Positions 32,797 to 43,745 of a stretch of DNA of 64,000 nt are shown piece after piece. Made by a program: the position numbers and the translations under genes. Position 1 is the first letter of the stretch. Each line of letters opens with the position of its first letter. This DNA comes from Ilex aquifolium (lineage: Eukaryota > Streptophyta > Magnoliopsida > Aquifoliales > Aquifoliaceae), in contig OX637397.1 in assembly GCA_951799425.1 (NCBI GenBank), forward strand, positions 20,837,064-20,901,063, given 5' to 3'. Below the pieces are notes generated by a model, which saw only the letters and a program-made list of their open reading frames with translations, did not search any database and had not been told where the DNA came from.

Positions 32797-34290
32797 TCAA
32801 AGAGAATAAATTTGCAACAAGACTCCTACTTTCCTTTTTCTTAGCTCTGTGGTACTTTGTCTTGCATTCACCATCTTATGCTTTGGAGTAGCTAGGCCAG
32901 TAAGCACCACCTCACTTCCCTCAAGCTGGAACTTCATTTGAAGTTTGGAAAAATCCCAAACAATAGGTCCCAAAGTACTCAACCATTGAGCACCAAGAAC
33001 AACATCACATCCCACTAACGGTAGCAAATAATAATCTGCGGTAATTGGCACTCCTTGGATTATAGTGCGAATTCCCTTGGAACGACTAGAGCTTGGTATT
33101 TTTTTTCTCCGTTGGCCACAGCAACGTCAAACCTCCCTTCGGGTTTGGGGATGACATCAAGCTTATGAGCAGCCTTACTATTTAAAAAATTGTGAGTACT
33201 CCCTGAGTCGATCAAAAGGGTGATCGGGTGGTGGCCAATTCAACCCCGCACCTTCATGGTCTGCAGAGCGCGCACACCATAAATAGCATGGATGGAGATT
33301 TTAGGGGATTCTTCATTGGCCTCATTTTCCGTGACTTCCATTTCTACATCGTCATCTTCCTCATCCAACCAGGTCCCTTCAATGAAAAATAATTTTTTGC
33401 ATCGATGACCAGGGCCAAACTTCTCATCACAGTTGCAACACAACACAACCCTTTGTCTATCTTTTCCTTGAGTTCTACTGAACTTAGCCTCTTGATAGGC
33501 ATGGAGTTTGTTGTTGGTGTCAAAGAACGATTTGGAATTAATTTTCAAACTTCTGATTAAGTGGTATGTCGAGTGGAGTGGTTACGGGCCTCATACAGCC
33601 TTGCTAACCCAATTGCAGCAGAGAGCGTATTGGGTTTGCAGGCTTGTATATCGGTTTCCATAGTCTCCTTCAATCCACTTACAAAACAGCCCACCTGTTG
33701 TTCTGGCATTAACCTCCCAGCTCGTATCAACAACATCTCAAATTGGGTTTGGTAGTCCCTTACCGAACCAGTTTGTTGCAGCTTCGTGAGATCACCAAAG
33801 AAATCTTGATATTCGGTTGGTCCATAGTTATTGTGCATACCCTGTTTGAAAGCTTCCCAGGTGATGATGGGAGTTTCCTCCTTCAATAATTGGTACCACA
33901 ATTGCGAATTGCCTTCCAGGTTAAAAGAGTCTAGTGGCACCTTCTCCTCTTCTGCCGTTTGATGGAACTCAAAGAACTGGTCTGCCCGACAAATCTAGCT
34001 CATTGGGTCCTCTGTCCCAGTGAAGCGTGGAAAATCCAGCTTTACTGGCTTAGGTACATACTGAGTGGTGGAGCCTTCTCGGTTGGTACCTCCATTACCG
34101 ATAGTTTTGGCACCGGTATTCCGATTTTGGCTAAGAGAACTCTCCCCTGATCTAGGAGCTTGATTGGTAGTGATGTGGTCAAATCTAGCATTCATTGCAG
34201 CAAACATTTCTTGCATCTCTTTAAGGATTCTTTCTTATTCGGCATTTAAAGAACCGACCTCCATCTCCAAGCTTCCCAACCGCTGCTCCT
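32797..34290 (-). pseudogene. Antisense Gypsy gag and protease remnant
   Basis: On the minus strand from 34290: MEEQRLGSLEMEVGSLNAE, MFAAMNARFDHI, KPVKLDFPRFTGTEDP, then the capsid frame (33557-33940: LWYQLLKEETPIITWEAFKQ, GDLTKLQQTGSVRDYQTQF, FVSGLKETM). The nucleocapsid CCNCDEKFGPGHRC lies at about 33420-33450. Protease: LIDSGSTHNFLNS (about 33190) and GCDVVLGAQWLSTLGP (about 33010). RT onward is absent; the fragment stops near 32797. Gag style is Reina-like chromovirus. Stops and frameshifts separate the frames. Confidence 0.85.
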
Positions 34291-34299
34291 CCATGCCTG

Positions 34300-34314
34300 G
34301 CTCTGACACCAACT
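34300..34314 (-). promoter_or_regulatory. Primer-binding site of the antisense Gypsy element
   Basis: The minus strand reads AGTTGGTGTCAGAGCC right after the LTR end GTAACA. It is close to the tRNA-iMet site (TGGTATCAGAGC) and lies just before the gag start. Confidence 0.7.
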
Positions 34315-34767
34315 TGTTACGTTTAGTTGTAACTGATCGTGTGAGGGGTTTGAGAGCTGGTGGTGGATTGCTCTGTTGAGTGGTTTTACTCCTTTGCTTC
34401 CCTATTTTGCTGGTGAGGGATGGAAGTAAATGAGTAAAGGTGGTAGAAAACAGAGAAGACGAAAGAAGAATGAGATAGGTTTTCTTCGAGGGAAACCTTA
34501 AGCCTCCTGTCAACACAAGTGCTGAGAAATAAGTTTCTGCATATCCATTTCGTCTCAAGAGGTTATAATAAATAGAACAATTCTAACAAAAATAAACAAC
34601 TTTCCCTAAAAATCAGAAACTAATAAGCAAGGAAATCTTCTAAAAACTATGGAAAACAGAGCAATCTAAATCCTTAACAACTCTCAACGTCTCTCACATA
34701 GACTTATTCAACTACCAAAATATTCTCAGATGCTAACATCGGTGAGTCCTGCAATGTGTATGTAACA
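34315..34767 (-). repeat. 5' LTR of the antisense Gypsy element (453 bp)
   Basis: The ends are TGTTAC and GTAACA, a 6-bp terminal inverted repeat. The PBS and gag follow on the minus strand. The short length suits a Reina-like element. AACAT (34768-34772) would be one arm of the target duplication; the other end is lost. Confidence 0.7.
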
Positions 34768-35270
34768 AACATCTTTCTAAACCAATGTGAGATTGGTGTC
34801 AAATCTCACATTTTCACAAATTCTATTTTTACATTTCAAGAAGGTCATTTTGGAGCCTATTTTCTTAGTCATTTCTTACTCGATTTGAGCAAATGAATGT
34901 ACTACGTTATTCTCCTCACGAAATAGAATACGAACCCACGAAAATTTACTCAAAATAACGAGCAGGTCCCAATTTAATTTAGACAAAGTTGATCAAAAAA
35001 CAAATTTTAATTACTAAAATTTGTTTTTAGTCCAACAGTTATTTCCCTTATACCTTTGGAATTGGACGACTGATATTAACCAAGTCAAATACGTCCATGC
35101 GAGATGTAAACCGAAAAAGATAGAATTCTGAAATAATATTCCTTTTTTTTTTTGGTTATATTTGCTTTCTTTGTGTACCTAGGTTTCTTATGTTCTGCGC
35201 ATCACATCCAAAAATCGAACCTGAAAAACATCCAAACTTCGCAAAAGCAAAACTACCAAAGAAAATAGAG
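34768..35270. other. Unassigned spacer upstream of the F-box pseudogene
   Basis: I see no gene. The stretch is AT-rich, with a T run at 35143-35153. It may hold the former promoter of the F-box gene. CCAATGTGAGATTGGTGTCA near 34783 contains an imperfect inverted repeat. Confidence 0.4.
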
Positions 35271-35276
35271 AAAACC

Positions 35277-36188
35277 TACTGCCTCACCTTCCTCAGGACA
35301 TCATCTTCAATATGTCATTGGGTCTCACAGCCAAGTCTCTCTTCCGTTTTCACTGCGTTTGCAAGTCATGGCTCACTCTATTCTCCGATCCTTCCTCGCT
35401 TCCTCACCAAACGTAACCACGGTCAAATAATAATCTCGTCTTTTCCATATCCTTCTGTCTTAGCTAAAATGCTAAATCCATGGACGTCGAAGCTTTCGGC
35501 CCTCCAAGAATTGATAAGCTGGAGTTTCCAGGTATGAGCTTGAAAAACCAACGTGTCCAGTTTTTGGGATCTTGTAATGGCTTGGTTTTATGCATGGTCG
35601 GTGGCAAAGATATCTTCTTATGGAACCCTACCACTAGAGAATGCATGGGGTATTGGCTCTAAGACGGATGGTTTTGTCATTTATGGGTTTGGTTATGACT
35701 TTCCTATTGATGACTACAAGTTCGTGAGAGGCGTCTGCCAGGTTGAATTTTTATTTTTTTTTGAGGGGGAAGGGGAAAGGGGACTTGAACCCTTGACCTT
35801 ATGAAGGTAAAGTCTTTATAAGACAAAGAGTACCATAGGACCAAAGGCCCATTGGTAATTATCCATGCATGTTGCCAGCGAAACAACCCTTTTGTTTTCT
35901 TACTTTGGTTTTCGTTTTTTGCGGGGGCAACGAAGAGACGAAGTCTATATTTATACCCTAAAAACGAATTTTTGAAAAATTATCAGAAATTTCCATTACA
36001 AGGACATAATGCAGGTAATGGGGGTGTGTGTTGATGGATTTGTGCATTGGGTTGTAATTCACGAGACGGGTAAATGTTAAGGCAATGCTATTGCATCTCT
36101 TGATCTAGCAACGGAGGAATTCCAGGTGGTGCCGCAGCATAATTATGGAGGACAGAAATGTGTTCTTCACTTTGGGGTTTTGGAAGGG
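35277..36188 (+). pseudogene. F-box/FBA (kelch-associated) protein pseudogene
   Basis: This is the only host-type gene seen. The F-box is LPQDIIFNMSLGLTAKSL, then FRFHCVCKSWLTLFSDPS (35285-35395). It is followed, in other frames, by the FBA part: VQFLGSCNGLVLCMVGGKD, FLWNPTTREC (about 35555-35650), YGFGYDFPIDDYKFVRG (about 35685-35735) and GVCVDGFVHWVV, ASLDLATEEFQVVPQ (about 36020-36140). Such proteins bind SKP1 and act as substrate adaptors of SCF ubiquitin ligases. A stop follows the F-box, several frameshifts occur, a SINE-like insert cuts the middle and a Copia LTR truncates the 3' end at 36189. No trace of the C-terminus was found after the Copia element. Confidence 0.8.
35745..35870 (-). 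mobile_element. Probable tRNA-derived SINE, antisense, in the F-box pseudogene
   Basis: Read on the minus strand: box A-like TGGTCCTATGGTA (35843-35831), box B GGTTCAAGTCC (35791-35781), then a C/T stretch and an A-rich tail (plus-strand T run near 35750-35761). Spacing of the boxes (about 50 bp) fits a Pol III promoter of SINE type. Flanks TGCCAGGTTGAA and TGCCAGCGAAAC suggest an imperfect target duplication. It splits the FBA region. Confidence 0.6.
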
Positions 36189-36418
36189 TGATAAGACTTG
36201 ACGTGGCCTACATGACTTTGACATATGTGATTTTTATTGATGGCAAATTATCGAAAAATTGGTTGGGTCATATAATAATAATGTTATAAATCCTAAACTA
36301 ACTAGGTCACTAATATTTTTTGATTGGTTAATGAAAAGAAGTAATTTTTTGATATACTTTCATGGAAAATATAATTTATGTTGAACAAAAGAACTGGTTA
36401 TCTCTCTATTTATAAATA
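36189..36418 (+). repeat. Copia LTR (Tork-like), first part, U3
   Basis: The LTR starts TGATAAGACTTGACGTGG, cutting the F-box pseudogene. It runs to the TATA region CTATTTATAAATA, where the Helitron is inserted. The LTR resumes at 40510. Total LTR length without the insert is 442 bp. Confidence 0.75.
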
Positions 36419-36429
36419 CTAGTTGTTGC

Positions 36430-36448
36430 ACACGTGCGCTGCACGTGT
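36430..36448 (-). terminator. Helitron 3' terminal hairpin
   Basis: The stem ACACGTGC/GCACGTGT (8 bp) has a 3-nt loop and ends 7 nt before the terminal CTAG on the minus strand. Helitrons use such a hairpin as the transposition stop signal. Confidence 0.85.
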
Positions 36449-38373
36449 ATTGTTTACAAGGAGTTTTGTTATGATTAAGCCCTTAATAGGCCCTAACATA
36501 AATTAGTAATCGTCCCTATGGAATGGTCATTGCCATCTTTCGTCCCTATGGTTGTGAAATGGTTATTGTTATCTTTGGCAAATAACCATATCTTGTAACT
36601 TGGGAAAAAGAGATAACCAACAAAATCAGGCAAGACAATCCATGACATGTATTCGTTTTTCATAAATGGGTTCCTCCTACACATAAAACGCCCACAAAAA
36701 AAATAATGGTTAAACCTTCCGAAAAAAATGAGTGGTTAAACAAACCTTAAATTGAAAGATTTTAAAAATCCCACACATAGAAAATCCAAAAGGAATAACA
36801 ACACAAAAATAAATTGATTCTCAGGGCTAATAGAATATAAGACTAAGTATCACAAAAAGTTAAGGCATTGTTGACCAACCCGAAATACTTAACCACCCAA
36901 AGACTACTTAAAGCTCAGACTACAACAAGGGGTAAAAGGAGAAGAAAAATATGGAAAAAAAAAGGCTTGTCATAAAATGTTCCAAAAGTACGTGTGAAAG
37001 ATGATGTTGGACCAACTATTACAATCCTTCGGACAAACGATTTCAATCCCTGATTGGAATAATAATACTTCCAATGGTAAAAATCATGAAAAAATAGATT
37101 AAATTTAAAATCAGAAAAAATTACCAAAAAACAAGAAGACAAAGTAGTAAGACACATAATTGAAAATCATTCCTAAGACAGCTTGTAATAGCTTGAGTTT
37201 TGTTCAAAAGATAATTGTTCATTGCAATCTTTACCAAGGATAAAAAAAATTTAAGTAGTCCTCTTTCCCCGTAAGCATTGTGATTAGAGTTTGGTATGTA
37301 TAATTAGCTCTTCGTGATGCAAGAGTAAGAGTTGTCTTTCTTCCTCTTCATCGTTGAAGGCACCCTCTGCTAAAAATGTATCACATATTGTAAAAAAGGA
37401 AAATTATCACATTGACACAAAATTAGTGCATTGTCTTTGCATTTTATACCTCAGGTCATCCTTCTGACCAAGTAAAATAGAAGAGTGAAGTTAAATCAAT
37501 CAATAATTGAGAAAAATGGATAAGAAAATAACACATTTTCTTCCCAAAGTTAACAAATGAAAAGAACCACCTCGGGTATGAAGCCGACTAATGAAATTAT
37601 TCAAATATGTTGTTATATTAAAAATATTGAATTTTGACATTTCCTTGTTAACTTTAAAGGAATTCCTAACGGTTTTGATTTAACATAAATTAGCAAAGAT
37701 TCATGTCTTTGCTCCACACCCATTCACATACACATAGAGAGACTAAAAGAAGTTAAGCACATTGTTTCAGCATTGATGTTATTTCTCTGCTAGTTGGTGT
37801 TTTATACTACAACCTTACTATGAAGCTTTATCCAACAATTTCTGGACAATACTATCCATATTTGCATAATCATGTACAAAGAGACAGTTGAAAGTGCTAA
37901 AATGCTTGTCGACTCGGGTCTTTAGTGCAGCGGAGTTGACTGCACCGGAGAAAGGAACACCAAAATGCCATAACTTGCATAACAACACTCATATAGAAAT
38001 TTTTTGACATGAACAATGAATATTCATGAAAACCAACAATAAATAAAAGCGAAGTCTAATACCTAAAATCGTAGACCATCAAACTCTATGTATCAACTAT
38101 GAACCAAATCATACTTCAACTATTCTCAGTGGACTAAGCAATTTCCGTAGCTACCCACATCCCATTCAATTAGAATGTATGGCCCTCAGCCCGAATTGTA
38201 CATCTTCTTAATCTAAAATCCTATAATTTCAAACAACCAATTCTTTTATTTTTTTGGAATAAACACCCAATTCCAAATACAATACTTTTTAGATGAACAA
38301 CAATGAAAACATAGTAAAACCAGTGAGAATTGTGCATGACCGAATAGAAGTCATAGCAAAAAAAAAAAAAAAC

Positions 38374-38406
38374 TCTCTCTCTCTCTCATACACACACACA
38401 CACACA
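38374..38406. repeat. CT/CA compound microsatellite
   Basis: A run of CT dinucleotides is followed by CATA and a CA run, inside the Helitron. It directly follows an A run at 38361-38372. Confidence 0.85.
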
Positions 38407-40509
38407 TACCCAGTAGTTATGGATTAACGTTAAATGATTGAGTGGGTTCATGGGAATATTTATTTTGCCGTGAATAAAAAGGTGGGATTATGTGTTTCCT
38501 AATCCAGATAAACAGCTAGAGTATTGCTTTGAAGGATAGTGTAGTCTTTTTTTTTCTCATTATTAGACTTCTTTTAAAATAGTTTCATTGATGAACTTAA
38601 ACAGTAATAAGTATAATTAAGTGTATCGGCCTTCGAAGGACCCATCGTAATTTGGGTAGATTACCTTATTCCTCAATAGCTCTCCTTCTTCCGAGGTCTA
38701 ATCAACTGTCATGTCCAGAACATTTTGTAAGAAAATCTCATCTTATAATAGACCCAACTGAAATTTTTAACATCATAGTGAACTAATTCACAGGAAGGAG
38801 CTAAGCATTGATAATAGTGTTTAACACAAACTAAACAACAACGGTGGTTGCGTTGGTCTAACAGCCTGAAAAATACAAATATTTGCAAAAGATCAAAAAA
38901 ATGTTCCAATAATTAAGACATTAAAGAAGTGTGTTACATAAATTAAAGAGGCCACACACCCAAAATGCAGGCAGTGCACATAAACTCCTCAAAGGTCCTC
39001 CATCAACACCCCTCATCTTTAAGAATTTAAATCTTTTAAGCTTAACTTGAAAGTAAAGAGTGTCATTGGTACATGTTCATCAGTATCATCACGAATATAT
39101 ATGGTTACATATTTTTTATAGTAACATCATTGAAATCAAGGAATTTCTGCAAATTAATCGCAAATGCAATTGTGAAACCTCAGGATATATGGTTCCCAGA
39201 TGAACCTCCCAATCATTGAAAGTTGGATATTCGTTAGGAATAAGAGCAAGTTTTCCAACCATAAAATCCTTAGAAATTGTTAAGGATTATCTCCAGAACA
39301 ATGTAAATGAACAATACGAGAATTCATGTCACTCAAAGGAAGAAAAAAACTCGTAAGGATAGATGAGAACCAGGAAGGACATTCCAGCACAATCAATGCT
39401 ATCACTTTAATGCCTTTAAGGAACACTTTGCAAACTATATCTAGTTGGTCATCAAAAAATAACTGCTCCGTGCCATTTGATTAGTATCCACAAGTATTCT
39501 AAATAATTTGAGCTGTCTAAATATCAAACATCATCCCCACTAAACTTTGCCACTATATTTGTGTAACCTGTCTGTAAGGGCAGTCCAATCCCACCAAAAC
39601 ATAAGCCATGCTATTGTAGTTATCTTCTTTAGTTGTAAAAACATTATAAAAATACCAAAACCTATTCATATGAACCAATCAAACATGGGTACATAAAGGA
39701 CAATGAAAGAACAAAAAATAAAACAGCAGCAGGGAAACAAAACCAATGTATGAAAGGCCAGACAAATAGTAGGGAAAGGATTTATAGCAAAAATTTAGTA
39801 CCTGTGAAAGCAGTACAATGGTTGCACAATTTTTTTCGGCAAGACAATGTGTGTGTGTCTAAGAGAGAGAAGGGAAGGAGAATGGTGTGAACTGACAACA
39901 ATGCTGAATATAAAAGGTGGAAAATTTCCAAAATTGAAACTCTTGCCATTCTAATCGGTTACTGGTGCATTCATTGCAATCTTGCAAATTAATTATAGGA
40001 ATCTGCATAGCCAAAAAAACGGCATTAAGGAAAAAAAAAAACAGAGAGTTTGGGTAGTTAAGAAAAGATGAATTGATGGGTACCTCTTCACCTGATTGTT
40101 TTTAAGAGTTTAGAATACGCAAGGGGAGAGATGAATACGTAGGAGACCGAGAGGGGGGAAGATGAAGAGAGGGCTTTTGTGGCTGGTTGAAGGGAGGATC
40201 GTGTGGCTGGTGACCATGTGGCTAGTTGGTCTTCACCGACTCCTGAATACGTAGGGAAGGGGGGAGAGAGAGGGAGAGAATAAATAATTGTAACGGCAGA
40301 ATTTGAGGAGGCAGTGTAATGATATAGGTTTAATTGAGAAAAATTTTACGCCAGCTTTAATTGTTGAGGGATAAAAATGACATAACTATGATTTTGAAGG
40401 GTAGAAATAGAAAAAAAAAAAGGATAAGTAAGACATATTTGTATTGTTGAAGGGTAAAAATAGAAACAAAATATTTTTCAAGTATACTCACTTTTTAGAG
40501 TAGTATAGA

Positions 40510-40721
40510 TATACATACTCCATCAATTTTTTGTATCCTAACATTTAGGTTAGGAGAGAGAAATTGATTTCCGGATTACACCAAAAGACCAAGAAATTCA
40601 AGGTTTGTATCAATGGTTTCAGGTATGTCGATTATGATGTTTATTATTTTCGCAACATAAGAGTTCTATATGGTAAATTTAGGTTTTAATCCTCTTTTGA
40701 TCAAATTAATAAATTTTAACA
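40510..40721 (+). repeat. Copia LTR (Tork-like), second part, R-U5
   Basis: This part continues from TATACATACTCC after the Helitron and ends AAATTTTAACA. The primer-binding site follows. Leader-like sequence (GGTTAGGAGAGAGAAATTG) is typical of R-U5 downstream of the TATA box. Confidence 0.75.
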
Positions 40722-40723
40722 CA

Positions 40724-40736
40724 TGGTAACAAAGCC
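40724..40736 (+). promoter_or_regulatory. Primer-binding site of the Tork-like Copia element (mutated)
   Basis: TGGTAACAAAGCC lies two bases after the LTR end. It differs from TGGTATCAGAGCC at two positions. Confidence 0.65.
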
Positions 40737-42055
40737 CGAACTAAGAACTCTCCTGATTTGCCATTAGAAATATAAGGTTCATGCTTCTCGCTCATTCTTA
40801 CGAATTACGTCGTGATCTATCTAATTGAGATCAATCTTGACTGTGTTGATATTGCTTTAAAATTGAATTGATCTGTCACTCAATTGCTGGACGAATAGTT
40901 CTGTAATGTAACGAATAGTTCTTGTGCCACTTTATGTCATTCACGTGCATGACAGACAAAAATGTATAAAGTATGAAATCTTACGTTTTTCTTGAACATG
41001 GTTCTCCCTTTACGTTGAATGAAGCAGATTTTCTAACTATTAGGAGGTTAACTTATTGTATGTATACTTTGGTTTATTATTTTGTTGTTATCTTTGTGTG
41101 ATGTCCCGGCCCATTGTAATTAAATCACATGAGCCGCCTTATCCGTTTCTGTTGGTCAAATTTATGGAGAGAGCCAAGTATTCTTACAGTCTTTAATTAT
41201 GATTTCTATTTTATAGTAAAACCTGTGAATAACCATGAAAAAAAAAAAGAAAAAGAAAATTTTCTAGATCTCCCGTGAAAGATTGGCCCTCTGACTATTT
41301 GACCATGTAATTGTTTTGTCTGGGGAGTCACACTTATGATTATGATCTCATATTTTATGTCACTTAAATTGGACTCTTGACAAACAGTAATCATGTGAGA
41401 CATTAAGTGCCACTGTGATACTCTTCACAGTATTTATAGTTTATCTTTGTATGGCACATATGTTACATTAAATTATGTTCATGTGTGTTAATGCTGGTCA
41501 TATAAATTGATTTGATATATTATGACAGTTATAAATTATTATAGATCAAATTATTTGTGCGATGTTATTATTGTGATTTGATGTCTATATTATGATATAG
41601 TTCGGTAGTCGCCAAAATAACCAACTATAATAACTTATAGATGTTGAATCATACTAGTGATATTTAACAGAAATTTCCGAGGTATTAAAATAATGACTTG
41701 AAAATCGTAGTTTTTTTATCACTTAAATATTAGGAATCGGCCCAATTGTGAACCACCTTTCAAGTGATTAGTAACTGGAATAGAATAATTGGTGTATATT
41801 TGTAATTTGTAGAACCTGGATACCCAAACGTGACATACCTACTTAATTGTAGATATATTATTAGTTAGTCATATTAGGTGAAGGGAATCACCATAATGAT
41901 TAACATATTAATATATTATGATCACTACTCAAAACAAAGTCATGGTAGTACTTTACTGCTTACAAGAATATATATTTTATTTTTACTCATGATTGAACTG
42001 TTTGATAACTCAAAGCAATAATATAGTGAGCATTCATCTTTTTGGAGTGTCTGTT
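40737..42055 (+). other. Copia leader, including the outer part of the left palindrome arm
   Basis: No coding domain is seen in this AT-rich stretch. From about 41058 on, it is repeated in reverse orientation up to 44848. Confidence 0.6.
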
Positions 42056-42950
42056 CCTATTTTGTTGCATTCGCATACTTCCTCTGTTCCAATGCTTAAT
42101 GGACTAAATTTCTCTGATTGGCATAAATAAGTCCCGTTTCACCTAGGTGTTCTAGATCGTAATTTAGCACTCTAGAACTGGGAAACTTGTTGCTATTACC
42201 GAGACAAGCAGCCTTGATGAAAAGACCTTTCATAAAACTTGGGAAAGATCGAACAGATTAAGCTTTATGTTTATACGAATGAGCATAGCAAGCAACATTA
42301 AGTCAACGCTTCCACATAAAGATAATGTTATGGAATTCCTCAAAATTGTGGAAGATCGTTTCTAAACTACTGATAAGTCTCATGCTGAGACATTAATGGC
42401 TGAGTTTACTACTATAAAATTTGAAGGTACACGTACAATGCATGATCATGTCATTGAAATGACAAACATAGCTTCTAAATTGAAGGCCCTTGGGATGAAT
42501 GTGAATGATTTATTTTTTATGCAATTTATTCTGAACTCCTTGCCTTTTTAGTATGGTCCTTTCAGATTCATAACACTATTAAACATAAGTGGAATTTGAA
42601 TGAATTGTCTAATATGATTGTTCAAAATGAGACAAAGCTTAAGCAATTGAGACTTCATTCAGTTCATCTCTTAACTCAAGGAGTCAAAAGGAAATGGAAG
42701 AAACCTAAGGGCATGAAGCAAGGTCCACCCAAGACTAGTGAGCCTACTCAAGTTACTTAGGCTCACAAGAAGAAAAAGGGTGATAAGTGTCACTTCCGTT
42801 AGAAGTTGGGGCACTTTCAGAAAGATTACCATAATCACAAGGCGTAGGTTCAAAAAGAAAGATAAGCATTTAACTTTTGTATATTTTGAATCAAACCTTA
42901 CTAAAGTTTCCTCAAATACTTGGTGGATTGACTCTTCTCATTTGGATTTA
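42056..42950 (+). pseudogene. Copia gag remnant (left arm)
   Basis: The frames give PMLNGLNFSDWHK, DNVMEFLKIVEDRF, ETLMAEFTTIKFEGTRTMHD, MIVQNETKLKQLR and a decayed nucleocapsid (DKCHFR then KLGHFQKDY). This is the UBN2-type gag of Tork-like elements. It ends at WWIDS (42921), the start of protease, exactly at the centre of the palindrome. Stops break it. Confidence 0.8.
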
Positions 42951-42954
42951 TGGT

Positions 42955-43745
42955 CTAGGTTGTAAGGAATCCATGCATTGTATTTGAAATGTGAATAATT
43001 GCACCTGAGTCAATCCACCAGGTATTTAAAGGAACTTCAATAAGGATTGATTTGAAATATACAAAAGTTGAATACTTACCTTTTTTTTTGTACCCATGCC
43101 CTTCACTTATGGTAATCTTTTCTAAAAGTTCCCCGACTTCTTACAAAAGTGACATTTATCACCCTTTTCCTTCTTGTGAGCGCATTAGTCTTGGGTGGGC
43201 CTTGCTTCATGCCCTTTGGCTTCTTCCATTTCCCTTTGGCTCTCCTTGACTTATGAGATGAACTGAATGATGTCCCAATTTAGTAAGCCTTATATCCTCT
43301 TGAACATGCATATTAGACAATTTATTCACATTCCACTTATCCTTAAAAGTGTTTTAGTGAATTTGGAAAGGATCATGCTAAAGAGGCAAGAAGTTCAAAA
43401 TAAAATTGCGTATGAAAGAAATCAACCACATAAATCCCAAGGGCTTTCAATTTAGAAGCTATGTTTTCATTTCAATGACATGATCATACATTGTACGTGT
43501 ACCATCAAATTTCACTATGGTTAGCTCAGCCATTAATGTTTTAGCAAGAGACTTATCAACAGTTTGGAAATGATCTTCCCCAATTTTGAGGAATTCCATA
43601 GCATTATCTTTTTGTGGAAGCGTTGACTTAATGTTGCTTGGTATGGTCATCCACATAAACACAAGGCTTAATCTATTCGATTTTTCCCAAGTTTTATTGA
43701 TGGTCTTTTTATCAGCGCTACTTGTCTCAACGATAGTAACAGGTC
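42955..43745 (-). pseudogene. Copia gag remnant (right arm, antisense)
   Basis: The minus-strand frame at 43459-43662 reads DNAMEFLKIGEDHFQTVDKS, then ETLMAELTIVKFDGTRTMYD-like sequence, parallel to the left arm. Further toward the centre the nucleocapsid zone is seen (43140-43180). One zone near 43290-43440 is rearranged relative to the left arm. Confidence 0.75.

Larger units (their letters stand above)
36419..40509 (-). mobile_element. Complete Helitron (rolling-circle transposon), 4.09 kb
   Basis: On the minus strand the 5' end is TCTATACTACTCTAAAAAG (from 40509), the classical plant Helitron start. The 3' end is CTAG (36422-36419), preceded by a GC-rich hairpin. Host bases are A before the 5' end and T after the 3' end, and there is no target duplication, as the A-T insertion rule demands. 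Joining the flanks restores the Copia TATA region TATAAATATATACATA. No RepHel helicase was found, so it is non-autonomous. Inside there are CT/CA microsatellites (about 38374-38406) and minus-strand exon-like stretches with plausible splice sites (for example an AG acceptor near 38860), but no domain I recognise. Confidence 0.85.

Noticed and set aside
35781..35843. A functional antisense tRNA gene
   Set aside because: Boxes A and B are present but no acceptor stem or anticodon arm could be folded. An A-rich tail and imperfect flanking repeats favour a SINE.
36419..40509. MULE or other TIR element instead of a Helitron
   Set aside because: No terminal inverted repeats or 8-10 bp duplication are present; hairpin plus CTAG, TC start and A/T flanks fit a Helitron.
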